Below the pieces are notes generated by a model. It searched no databases, had not been told where the DNA came from, and was given only the letters and a program-made list of their open reading frames with translations. 64,000 nt of DNA from Novosphingobium piscinae. GTDB taxonomy: Bacteria > Pseudomonadota > Alphaproteobacteria > Sphingomonadales > Sphingomonadaceae. Position numbers and translations under genes: made by a program. Numbering within the stretch: the stretch's first letter is position 1; the number at the start of each line of letters is the position of its first letter. Location: positions 310,001-374,000 of the forward strand of contig NZ_JACLAX010000002.1 of the NCBI RefSeq assembly GCF_014230355.1, in the 5' to 3' direction. Positions 36,080 to 44,083 of the stretch are shown piece by piece.

Positions 36080-36430
36080 CGTGCTCGGCGCCCGGGGGCT
36101 AACGGGCTCTATCGGATCGCCAGTTCGGTCTTGCGGAGCGGTCTCGCCTCGGGTGCTCGGCGAGGCGCTGAAGCCCGCGGCAAGGGACGGCAACACGCTC
36201 CGACCGTGACAGGTTGCGATACGGGGTCCTGGCCGCGCAGGAGGGGACAGGGGGGCACACCCTACGCGACGGGTCGCAGGTGTTCGGGCTTGATAAATCG
36301 CTGATTTGCCGCGGTTTCGTTACCTGCTGCCCGAATGGCAACTTCTCCGTCAGAAATGACTTGAGGCGTGGGAGTGACGGCGTTGTGACCTCACAGGGCG
36401 GCACAACTGAGGAAATCCGCGGCATTGCAT
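36080..36430. other. Candidate origin of transfer region
   Basis: A non-coding stretch directly upstream of the relaxosome accessory gene, TraD and relaxase. It contains TTCGGGC (36283-36289) paired with GCCCGAA (36329-36335), enclosing AAATC-GCT-GATTT (36295-36307), in a locally AT-richer segment. Position and structure fit oriT, but no nic consensus for this MobF branch could be recognised. Confidence 0.4.
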
Positions 36431-36463
36431 GTTCTTGACATGTTCCAACAAGTGACGTAGCTT
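36428..36463 (+). promoter_or_regulatory. Relaxosome/TraD/TraI promoter with LexA-type box
   Basis: A -35 TTGACA (36435-36440), a 17-base spacer and a -10-like TAGCTT (36458-36463) are visible. The direct repeat GTTC-N7-GTTC (36431-36445; CATGTTC twice, 11 bases apart) covers the -35, as a repressor site should. This is the alphaproteobacterial SOS box pattern. Confidence 0.7.
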
Positions 36464-36516
36464 CGACCTTGCCTTTCGCAGTGTGAACCGGGCTCCTCAA
36501 CACAAGGAGTCCGTGC

Positions 36517-36846
36517 ATGACACGGCCAATCTGTCTCCAGGTCTACATCTCCAGCGAGCTCAGCGCGCTGGTTCGCCAGGCCGCCCAGGCCCAGGGCGTC
36601 AGCATGAGCGAGTGGGTCCGCGCGCTCGTCGTCAGGGCCTGTGACGGCGATGATCCCGCCGTCCGGATCGAGGCCACGATCGAGCGCATTGCCCGCCGCT
36701 CGGTCTTCCTGATGGTCGGCATCGATGCCCTGCTCGCCGGTCATCCGGACCACGCCCTGCGCGGTCGCGCGCACCAGGCCTATGCGCGCAAGTGCAAGGA
36801 GCTAGGCCTGTCGTCTGCCGGCGAGGGAGGCTCCGATGAGGCGTAA
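36517..36846 (+). CDS. Ribbon-helix-helix relaxosome accessory protein
   Basis: A 109-aa protein whose N-terminal 40 residues have the RHH pattern (CLQVYISSELSALVRQAAQA, then SMSEWVRALVVRAC). A helical C-terminal half follows. Small RHH proteins (TraY, TrwA or MobC-like) bind oriT beside the relaxase and often repress their own promoter. It is first in the operon with traD, overlapping it by 11 bases. Confidence 0.75.
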   Translation: MTRPICLQVYISSELSALVRQAAQAQGVSMSEWVRALVVRACDGDDPAVRIEATIERIARRSVFLMVGIDALLAGHPDHALRGRAHQAYARKCKELGLSSAGEGGSDEA

Positions 36847-39271
36847 TCTCGTCAACTTCACCCGCGGCAGCCAGCTTCTCGGCCACTTCAGCTTCATGTT
36901 CGCCGCAGGCCTCAAGGGGCCGCTGATCGTCGCCATCCTGGTGATTTCCTGGACCTCGTGGTGGACCCTGTCGCGGGGGCTCAGCGATCACGAAACCTAT
37001 CTCGTCTGGATTCGGATCTACGGCTCGATCTACCGCTACATGGAGTTCGATCCGGCCAAGCAGATCGCGCTCCAGACCGCCTACGGCGGGACCATCCAGT
37101 TCCCCGTTGCGCGGCTCGACCACTATACCCCGGTGGTCCAGGCCTGGACCAAGCTGACGAACCTCCTCGGCTCCGCGCTGTGGCGCTCCGCGCTCCTGCT
37201 CGTCCCGGCCTTTGCCGTGTTCTACTGGTTCGCCGAGCGGTTCGGCGGCCGCTCGAAGGAACGTCAGCACGAGCGCGGCGCGCTGCTCGTCACGCTCCCC
37301 GAACTGGTCGAGGAACTGACCGCGCACAACCGCCGCGAGCGCAAGCGCGAGCTCGTCTCCGCGATGGGCTGGAAGTGGCGCCTCAGCCTGCCGAGCGAGA
37401 TCGCCAAGGTCTTCCCCTACCAGCCCTCGCACCTCGCGAGGGTGACCTATCCCTGGCGGCTCGAGCAGAGCCACGCCATGCTGATCGGGACCACCGGCAT
37501 GGGCAAGACCGTGGCCATTTCCGACATGATCGCCGAGGCGCGGGCCAAGGGGCAGCGCTGCGTCGTCTTCGATCTCACCGGCGCCTTCATCGAGCACTTC
37601 CACACCGCCCACTGCGACGTCATCCTCAATCCCCTGGACGCTCGCTGCCCCCAGTGGAGCCTCTTCGATGAATGCCGCTCGGAGGGCGAGTTCTGGGCCG
37701 CGGCCGATGCCCTGGTACCGCATGACGGAGGCGGAGAGGCGCAGTTCTGGGTCATCGCGGCGCGTGCGCTTTTCGTCGAGTTCTGCCTCAAGCTGGTCAG
37801 CGAAGGGCGAGGCACCAACGAGGCGCTCGCCCGCGAGCTGATGACCGCGGACCTCACCCGTGTCCACGCCATGATGCGCGGGACGATCGCCGATCCACTG
37901 ACCGCGCCGGAAGCTGCACGCATGGCGGAATCGATCCGTGCGGTGTTCAACGTCAATGCCAAGGCGCTGAAACTCCTGCCCACCTCTGGACCGCGTTTCT
38001 CGGTCCGCGAGTGGATCGAGGCAGGCAGCGGGACTGCCACTGAAACGGGGCAGGGCCGGGGCTCGATCCTGTTCATCTCCGCACGGTATGTCGACATGAG
38101 CGTCTGCGCCCAGCTCCTCACGCTCTGGCTCGACACGGCGATGAACACGCTGATGACCATGCCCCGCACCCGCGATCTCAAGTGCTGGTTCTTCGTCGAC
38201 GAGCTGGGCGCGCTGCACCGCCTGCCGGCCCTCGAAAAGGGGCTGCAGACCGCCCGCAACTTCGGCGGTGCGATCGTCCTCGGGCTCCACGCCTATGCCA
38301 AGCTCAAGGAGGTCTACGGCGAGAACATGGCGATGACGCTCGCCTCGCTCGCCCGCACCAAGCTGATCCTAGGTACCGCCGACCGGGAGACCGCGACCTG
38401 GTGCTCGGACTTCATTGGTCACCGCCAGGTGCGCGACATGGAGGAGGGCTATACCTACGGCTACAACAACGCCCGTGACGCGGTGAGCCTGACACCGAGG
38501 AAGCACATTGAGCCGCTGCTGCTGCCCGACCAGCTGATGAACCTTCCACGGCTCTCGGGGTACATCAAGTTCCCCGACGGCTTTCCTGCCGCGCCGGTGA
38601 GACTGATCCCTGTCGACCGGCCGCGCCGCGCCGAGACCTTCATTGCGCGGGTTAATGAGCCGGTCCTGCCGGCTCCGTCCGAACCCTTGGATACGGTGGC
38701 CGAAGCAGCGGGCCAAGCGGCGGCTTCTGCCAGCGAGCACCCTTCGGCAAACGACGACGGGGCAGGCAAGCCCGTGGTCCCCAAGCAGGGCGAGCTGGCG
38801 CTCGATGAGGCCGGGAAGGCAGAGGTCGAGCGACCGCATGGCACCTCCGGCAAGGGGCGCCGCAAGGCGGCGGAACCGGGAAAGACCAGCCCTCCGGAGC
38901 GTCAGGACAGTCTGCCTGCGAACGCCTCCCAGCGGCCTGCGGCAGCACGGTTGAGCGCGCCCGCCGAGGGGCAGCCGGATGCTCCCATGGCAGCCACTTC
39001 GCAGAGCGCTGACGCGCTCGGCCGGACGTTGCTGCCTGCAGGGCTGCCAACTGGCGAGAAGGCAGAGGCGGGTGGGGGACAGAACGGCATGGCGGCGCAG
39101 AACGCTGAGTCCGGTTCCCCTGACGCGCTGCCGCGCCCAGAGCAGCAAGGCCGCGATCAGCCCGCAGCGCCGGTCGGTGCCGAGGCGCGCAAGCTGATGC
39201 TCGAGGACGGCCTTCCCGGAGAGCACGAGGCGCCGTTCACCGGGCCAGAAGTCGGCGACTTCGAGATGTAG
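36836..39271 (+). CDS. traD: Type IV coupling protein TraD
   Basis: 811 aa. N-terminal membrane segments (about residues 25-45 and 115-135) precede the ATPase domain with Walker A GTTGMGKTVA and Walker B WFFVDELGAL, and EKGLQTARNFGGAIVLGLHA is typical of the family. The last 200 residues form a low-complexity acidic/Pro-Ala tail ending GPEVGDFEM, as in F TraD, which uses its tail for relaxosome contact. It pumps the relaxase-DNA complex into the secretion channel. TraI follows after 41 bases. Confidence 0.95.
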   Translation: MRRNLVNFTRGSQLLGHFSFMFAAGLKGPLIVAILVISWTSWWTLSRGLSDHETYLVWIRIYGSIYRYMEFDPAKQIALQTAYGGTIQFPVARLDHYTPVVQAWTKLTNLLGSALWRSALLLVPAFAVFYWFAERFGGRSKERQHERGALLVTLPELVEELTAHNRRERKRELVSAMGWKWRLSLPSEIAKVFPYQPSHLARVTYPWRLEQSHAMLIGTTGMGKTVAISDMIAEARAKGQRCVVFDLTGAFIEHFHTAHCDVILNPLDARCPQWSLFDECRSEGEFWAAADALVPHDGGGEAQFWVIAARALFVEFCLKLVSEGRGTNEALARELMTADLTRVHAMMRGTIADPLTAPEAARMAESIRAVFNVNAKALKLLPTSGPRFSVREWIEAGSGTATETGQGRGSILFISARYVDMSVCAQLLTLWLDTAMNTLMTMPRTRDLKCWFFVDELGALHRLPALEKGLQTARNFGGAIVLGLHAYAKLKEVYGENMAMTLASLARTKLILGTADRETATWCSDFIGHRQVRDMEEGYTYGYNNARDAVSLTPRKHIEPLLLPDQLMNLPRLSGYIKFPDGFPAAPVRLIPVDRPRRAETFIARVNEPVLPAPSEPLDTVAEAAGQAAASASEHPSANDDGAGKPVVPKQGELALDEAGKAEVERPHGTSGKGRRKAAEPGKTSPPERQDSLPANASQRPAAARLSAPAEGQPDAPMAATSQSADALGRTLLPAGLPTGEKAEAGGGQNGMAAQNAESGSPDALPRPEQQGRDQPAAPVGAEARKLMLEDGLPGEHEAPFTGPEVGDFEM

Positions 39272-39312
39272 CCGCAGGGGCGGCGTGATCTCGCGCAGCC
39301 AGGAGACGAGCG

Positions 39313-42240
39313 ATGCTTTCGGTAGCCAATGTCCGCACCGCTGGCGGCGCGGCCAACTACTTCGCCGCCGACAACTACTACACCCGGGCCGATGCCGATC
39401 GGTCCGGGGAGTGGCTGGGCAAGGGGGCAGCCGCGCTGGGGCTCACCGGGACAGTCGAGACCCGCGCGTTCGAGGCGCTGCTCAAGGGTTTCCTGCCCGA
39501 TGGCAGCCAGGTCGGCAGCGAAGGGCGGCCCCACCGGGCCGGCACGGACCTCACGTTCTCCCTGCCCAAAAGCTGGTCGGTTCTGGCGCTCGTGGGCGGC
39601 GACAAGCGGATCCTCGAGGCCTACGCGGGCGCGGTGCGCGAGACGTTGCGCTGGGCGGAAAAGAACCTCGCCGAGACCCGCATGGAGATCCGCGGGCGGG
39701 AGCGCGTGGTTGCCACCGGTAACCTCGCCGTGGCGCTCTTCCAGCACGACACCAACCGCAACCAGGAGCCCAATGCCCACATCCATGCGGTGGTCGCCAA
39801 TGTCACCCAGGGTCCCGACGGCAAGTGGCGGGCCCTGCGCAACGACAAGCTGTGGGAGAGCAACACCCTCCTCAACGCCATGACCATGGCGCGTTTCAGG
39901 CTGGAGGTGGAGAAGCTCGGTTACGAGGTCGGCGAGTTCGGCAAGCACGGCAATTTCGAGGCCGTCGGCGTGCCGAAGGAGGTCCGCGAGGCGTTCAGCT
40001 CCCGGCGTGCGGAGATCCTCGAAGCTGCTGCGCAGATGGACTACTCGGGCCCGACTATCCTCGACAAGGCAACGCTCGTAACGCGCGCGGACAAGGCGCG
40101 GGTCGAAGACCGTGACGCGCTGACCCGGCAGTGGCAGGAGACCTCGGCCAAGCTCGGGTTTGATCCGGCCGCGGTCATCGCCAGGGCCAATGCGCGGGCC
40201 GCGCAGGACATCGGAAGAGTGGCCGGGATCAAGGCATCGGTGAGCGCATTGGCGCGGCAGGGTCGGGCCCTTGCCGAGGCCTTTGCCGAGCGACTTGGCC
40301 TGCGCGAGGGTGATCCGCTGATCCCCTCACGGCTTGGCCACCGCGGCCCCGAGGAGGTTGCCGCGATCCATGCCGTCGCCTCGGCCGTGCGCCACCTCGC
40401 TGAGCGCGAGGCGGCGTTCACCCGCACCGACGTCTACCGGACAGCGCTCGGTTTCGGGCTGCCGACCTCGCTGGCCCAGATCGAACGCCGCGTCGATCAG
40501 CTGCTGCGTCAGGGCCATCTGGAACAGGGCAAGGGCGCCGACCGCGAACTTCTGACGACCCGCGATGCGATCGGGCTCGAGCAGTGCATTCTCGGTGAAG
40601 TGGATGGTGGCCGCGGCCTCGCTCCGGCGATCGTTCCGGCCGCGCTCGCCGGCGAACGGCTGCAGGCGCTGTCGCAGCTCAAGTACGGCCTGACCCTCAA
40701 CGCCGGACAGGAAGGGGCGGGGCGGCTGCTCCTCGCCTCCTATAACCGGATCGTCGCCATCCAGGGGGTCGCCGGGGCAGGCAAGAGCACGGTCCTCAAG
40801 CCTGTCGCCGATATCCTGAGGGAGGAGGGACGCGCGGTGCTGGGGCTCGCGGTGCAGAACACGCTGGTCCAGATGCTCGAGCGCGATACGGGCATTCCGT
40901 CGATGACGGTGGCCCGCTTCCTGCGCCAGCACCGCGACCTGCTCGACGGCACCGATCCGGGCCGTCTCGCCGAGGCCCGTGCCGGAATGCGCGGCACCGT
41001 CGTGCTGCTCGACGAGGCCTCGATGGTCGGCAATGCCGACAAGGAAAAGCTCGTGCGCCTCGCCAATCTCCTCGAGCTCGGCCGTTTTGCCAGCATCGGC
41101 GACCGCAAGCAGCTGGGTGCGGTCGATGCGGGCAAACCCTTCGATATCATGCAGCAGGCGGGCGTCGAGACGGCGGTCATGGACACCAACTTGAGGGCCC
41201 GGGACAAGGCACTCAGGGCGGCCCAACAGGCCGCCCAGGAGGGGCGGATCGAGGAGGCCATGGCCCACCTTGGATCCCAGGTCATCGAGGCCGGGAACGA
41301 TGCCGCGGTCGCGGCAGCTGCGGCCTGGCTCGCCCTCGCGCCGGCTGAGCGCGTGGCAACCGCGATCTATGCCTCAGGCCGCAATCTGCGCAGCGCCGTC
41401 AACGAGGCGGTGCAGACCGGGCTCAGGGCCAATGGTGAACTGGGGCCCGAGACCATGCGGCTGAGCACATTATCGCGGGTCAACGTGACCCGCGAGGAGC
41501 TGCGCTATGCGAGCACCTATACGCCCGGCATGGTGGTCGAAGTAACGCGGCGTCAGCGCAGGCAAGGACTTGCCGAGGGCGAGTACCGCGTGGTCTCGGT
41601 CGACGTCGCACAGGGCCGCGTCATGCTGGCGAGCAGCCGGGGCAAGGCCGTGGAGTTCCGGCCGGGGAGGCTCCGACCGCAGGGCGAGCAGGACGCGCTG
41701 CGGCTCTTCGAGCAGCGCGAGCTCGACGTCTACACCCATGACCGCATCCGCTGGACGACGACCGACCATAGCCGCGGTCTGCTCAATGCCGACCAGGCCG
41801 AGATCCTTGGCATAGACACGGCAGGCATGGTCATCAGGACCGCGCTCGGCACCGAGCACCGGCTCGAGCGCGACGACCCCATGCTGCTCCGGCTTGATCT
41901 TGCCTATGCCCTCAATGCCCACATGGCGCAGGGCTTGACCTCCGACCGCGGCATTGCGGTGATGGACAGCCGCGAGCGCAACCTCGCGAACCAGCAGACC
42001 TTCCTGGTGACGGTCACCCGGCTGCGCGACGGGCTGACGCTCTATGTGGACAATGCCGGGCGGCTCGAGACCGCTGTGGAGCGCAATCCGGGCATGAAGC
42101 GCTCGGCGCTCCAGACCGTCGACCGTCTGCGCGAGGCAGCGGCCGAAGGCCGGGCGAAGGGAGCGGTGCCAGGCGTCAGCGAGCGCAAGCCGCCAGAGCT
42201 CGACCGCTCCATGACCCGTCCGTTCGAGATCGGGATCTAG
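39313..42240 (+). CDS. traI: MobF relaxase/helicase (TrwC/TraI family)
   Basis: 975 aa, the size of TrwC rather than F TraI. The N-terminal relaxase domain has nucleophile candidates Tyr22/Tyr23 (AADNYYTR), FSLPKSWSVLAL and the metal-binding histidines in PNAHIHAVVANV. The C-terminal superfamily I helicase has Walker A GVAGAGKSTVL, VVLLDEASMVG and SIGDRKQLGAVD. It nicks oriT, stays bound to the 5' end and unwinds the strand. It is co-transcribed with traD. Confidence 0.96.
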   Translation: MLSVANVRTAGGAANYFAADNYYTRADADRSGEWLGKGAAALGLTGTVETRAFEALLKGFLPDGSQVGSEGRPHRAGTDLTFSLPKSWSVLALVGGDKRILEAYAGAVRETLRWAEKNLAETRMEIRGRERVVATGNLAVALFQHDTNRNQEPNAHIHAVVANVTQGPDGKWRALRNDKLWESNTLLNAMTMARFRLEVEKLGYEVGEFGKHGNFEAVGVPKEVREAFSSRRAEILEAAAQMDYSGPTILDKATLVTRADKARVEDRDALTRQWQETSAKLGFDPAAVIARANARAAQDIGRVAGIKASVSALARQGRALAEAFAERLGLREGDPLIPSRLGHRGPEEVAAIHAVASAVRHLAEREAAFTRTDVYRTALGFGLPTSLAQIERRVDQLLRQGHLEQGKGADRELLTTRDAIGLEQCILGEVDGGRGLAPAIVPAALAGERLQALSQLKYGLTLNAGQEGAGRLLLASYNRIVAIQGVAGAGKSTVLKPVADILREEGRAVLGLAVQNTLVQMLERDTGIPSMTVARFLRQHRDLLDGTDPGRLAEARAGMRGTVVLLDEASMVGNADKEKLVRLANLLELGRFASIGDRKQLGAVDAGKPFDIMQQAGVETAVMDTNLRARDKALRAAQQAAQEGRIEEAMAHLGSQVIEAGNDAAVAAAAAWLALAPAERVATAIYASGRNLRSAVNEAVQTGLRANGELGPETMRLSTLSRVNVTREELRYASTYTPGMVVEVTRRQRRQGLAEGEYRVVSVDVAQGRVMLASSRGKAVEFRPGRLRPQGEQDALRLFEQRELDVYTHDRIRWTTTDHSRGLLNADQAEILGIDTAGMVIRTALGTEHRLERDDPMLLRLDLAYALNAHMAQGLTSDRGIAVMDSRERNLANQQTFLVTVTRLRDGLTLYVDNAGRLETAVERNPGMKRSALQTVDRLREAAAEGRAKGAVPGVSERKPPELDRSMTRPFEIGI

Positions 42241-42285
42241 CCACGCGTTTTCCGCCCACATTGCCATGCGGCCGGTTGACGCCTT

Positions 42286-42300
42286 GTTCCATATTTGTTC
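42286..42300 (+). promoter_or_regulatory. LexA-type box before the 79-aa gene
   Basis: GTTCCATATTTGTTC is an exact GTTC-N7-GTTC direct repeat, 10 bases before ATG 42311 and just downstream of a -35-like TTGACG (42276-42281). Confidence 0.65.
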
Positions 42301-42310
42301 TCGTAAGTGT

Positions 42311-42550
42311 ATGACGCGAATCGACGATGACATCCTGCTCACGCACCTCGAAGTCGCCTTGGCGGTGGCGCCCGAGCGCACGCTTGTTCGGCTCAACGCC
42401 GACGATCCCCGGGCACAGCGCCGCGCCCGGATGGATCTGGCTCGACACCTCGTCGAGCGCATGCGCGGCTTCCTGATCGAGAGCGAAGGTTATGCGGCCG
42501 CTGGCGGGCAACCCTGTCTGTTTCCTGGCGACCTGTCCCCGATGGGGTGA
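42311..42550 (+). CDS. Hypothetical 79-aa protein with LexA-type promoter
   Basis: Starts MTRIDDDILLTHLEVALAVA and is mainly helical (RRARMDLARHLVERMRGFLI), with a Pro/Gly-rich end. No family recognised. The ATG at 42311 is preferred over an open extension upstream because the SOS-type box lies directly before it. It converges with the DUF5818 gene. An SOS-induced role in transfer control is possible but inferred only from the box. Confidence 0.6.
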   Translation: MTRIDDDILLTHLEVALAVAPERTLVRLNADDPRAQRRARMDLARHLVERMRGFLIESEGYAAAGGQPCLFPGDLSPMG

Positions 42551-42592
42551 AGCTTTGGGCAGGACTCCCGCGCTGAAGCGTCAGCCGCTCGA

Positions 42593-42901
42593 TCAGCGAA
42601 AAGAGGAGACGACACCCCAGAGGCTTGCCGCAATGCCGATAACGGCAAGAGCGCCAGCGATCGGCAGGTCCCATCGGATGCGGCTTCGGCGCGGGCGCGG
42701 TGTGCCCGCGAGCCAGACCTGGTCGCAGCTGAGACCATTGAAGCCTGCGCGCCACCCGGTGACCTCGACCTCGTGTCCGATCAAGCGCCGGATGCGGCGC
42801 GTGCCCTCGAGCTCCCAATGTCCCCCGTCGCAGGCGAGGACGAGGCCGCTCGGGCCTTCCATCAGCCGGCCCTGCAGATGAAGCTCGCGGCCTACCGGCA
42901 C
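42593..42901 (-). CDS. DUF5818-like protein with C-terminal membrane segment
   Basis: 102 aa from a GTG at 42901, with GRELHLQGRLMEGPSGLVLA, HWELEGTRRIRRLIGHEVEV and TGWRAGFNGLSCDQVWL, similar to DUF5818. A Pro/Arg-rich linker and one hydrophobic segment (PIAGALAVIGIAASLWGVV) follow. It overlaps the thermonuclease gene by 10 bases. The frame continues upstream inside that gene but without homology. It is the longer relative of the 67-aa protein near the integrase. Confidence 0.6.
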   Translation of the reverse strand: MPVGRELHLQGRLMEGPSGLVLACDGGHWELEGTRRIRRLIGHEVEVTGWRAGFNGLSCDQVWLAGTPRPRRSRIRWDLPIAGALAVIGIAASLWGVVSSFR

Positions 42902-43323
42902 GCGGCGCCTTTCCAGTAGCGGTCCCAGCGCAGCACCGTGCCGGTCTTGATCATGGCGCACGACAGATCCGCACCCGACGGAAAGCGGCACCACGCTGCT
43001 GTGCGCGTCCCGCCGGCCGAGCCTTCGGAGCGGCAGGTCAGGCGCGGCCCGTTCACCGTGACGTGCCCGGTCGCAAGCGTGCCGCGCGCCCCGCCGAGGA
43101 GTTTCACCAGCGCATCGCGTGCCTCGGTGGCGGAGGCGGCGGGGCAGGGCTGGTTGGAGCGGCAGGTGCCGTCCATTTCGCGGGCAGCGATGCCCGCGAT
43201 CCGAAGGTGTGGGCCTTCGGCACACCAGACCGGGCCATCACCATCCCAGACCCGTGTGGGCGTGCATATGAAAGTCTCGCCCCAAGGGACGATGGCAGCG
43301 GCAGCGGCGAGGAGCGTCAGCAT
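42892..43323 (-). CDS. Thermonuclease (SNase-like) family protein
   Basis: 143 aa. A signal-like N-terminus (MLTLLAAAAAIVPWG) precedes a staphylococcal nuclease-like OB fold with TPTRVWDGDGPVWCAEGPHLRIAGIAA split over the core strands, the catalytic-type Asp-Gly-Asp loop and REMDG. Cysteine content suggests an exported, disulfide-bonded protein. It lies 13 bases downstream of the S24 repressor gene and is followed by the DUF5818 gene, forming a three-gene operon. Some catalytic residues of SNase are not obvious, so activity is uncertain. Confidence 0.75.
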   Translation of the reverse strand: MLTLLAAAAAIVPWGETFICTPTRVWDGDGPVWCAEGPHLRIAGIAAREMDGTCRSNQPCPAASATEARDALVKLLGGARGTLATGHVTVNGPRLTCRSEGSAGGTRTAAWCRFPSGADLSCAMIKTGTVLRWDRYWKGAACR

Positions 43324-43336
43324 CGGCCGTGCCCGC

Positions 43337-43978
43337 TCACAGCGCCCGGCCGAACCACAGCACCCGGCCGACGATGTTGATCGTCCGCTTCTCGAGCCCG
43401 CGCCAGCTCGGGTAGGCGGGATTGTCGCTCAGCACTGAGACCCGTTTGCCCTGGGGCTCGATCGCAATCCGCTTGACGCTCAGCATATCGTCCATCCGCA
43501 GGACGTAAATTCCGTCGCGCAGTCGCGATTGGCCGTCGCCGAGATCGACCATGACCTCGTCGCCGTTGTGCAGCGTGGGCTCCATCGAGTCGCCGTGGAC
43601 GGCGATGATCGACAGGCTCGCAGCCTTGCTGGTGGTGAGACGGCGCAGCCACTTCTCGTCGAAACCGAATTGCGCGGACTTGGCTTCCATTTCCGCAAGC
43701 GCCCCGTGACCCGCCGACGCCTCGATCGCGAGAACCGGGACCTGGACCAGTTCGACGACCGGTCCGCTGCGGTGGGGCGGAGCGCCCAGGATGCGCTCGT
43801 CGACGCCGAAAAACCGTGCGAGCAGATTCCGGTCGCTCTCGTCGAGGTACTTCGGGCTGCCCTTGCGGATGTACTGCTGGATGTAGGTCACGTTGCGGCC
43901 GAGCATCCGCGAGATCGAGGAGTAGTTCGCGCCCCGCTGCAGGATCAGCTCATCGAGGGTTTTGCGTGGATCATCCAT
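43337..43978 (-). CDS. HTH and S24 peptidase-domain repressor (LexA/CI-like)
   Basis: 213 aa. An N-terminal helix-turn-helix (SSISRMLGRNVTYIQQYIRK) precedes the S24 domain. The predicted self-cleavage site is Ala89-Gly90 (EASAGHG), the nucleophile Ser131 (HGDSMEPTL) and the general base Lys169 (SVKRI), with spacings close to LexA. Such repressors self-cleave when RecA filaments form and control prophages and ICEs such as SXT. The ATG at 43978 is chosen; a TTG three codons earlier is possible. It is divergent from the 57-aa gene. Confidence 0.88.
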   Translation of the reverse strand: MDDPRKTLDELILQRGANYSSISRMLGRNVTYIQQYIRKGSPKYLDESDRNLLARFFGVDERILGAPPHRSGPVVELVQVPVLAIEASAGHGALAEMEAKSAQFGFDEKWLRRLTTSKAASLSIIAVHGDSMEPTLHNGDEVMVDLGDGQSRLRDGIYVLRMDDMLSVKRIAIEPQGKRVSVLSDNPAYPSWRGLEKRTINIVGRVLWFGRAL

Positions 43979-44003
43979 GATCGCCAATCCTATCGCGCAC
44001 GCC

Positions 44004-44040
44004 TAGGAAAATCGATCCTAGACTCTAGGAGGTCTTCCTA
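44004..44040. promoter_or_regulatory. Twin dyad operator between the S24 repressor and the 57-aa gene
   Basis: Two dyads of the same half-site: TAGGA-N7-TCCTA (44004-44020) and TAGGA-N5-TCCTA (44026-44040). A further TCCTA half-site lies at 43988-43992 over the repressor's ribosome binding site. This looks like a phage-style switch operator. Confidence 0.7.
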
Positions 44041-44044
44041 GTAA

Positions 44045-44059
44045 GAACAGAACAGGAAC
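44045..44059 (+). promoter_or_regulatory. LexA-type box before the 57-aa gene
   Basis: GAACAGAACAGGAAC is a GAAC-N7-GAAC direct repeat, 25 bases before the start at 44084. A third GAAC lies between the two, so a chance repeat from the local AACAG-rich sequence cannot be excluded. Confidence 0.5.
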
Positions 44060-44083
44060 GCAAGCGCAAAGCGAGGTTGGGCT

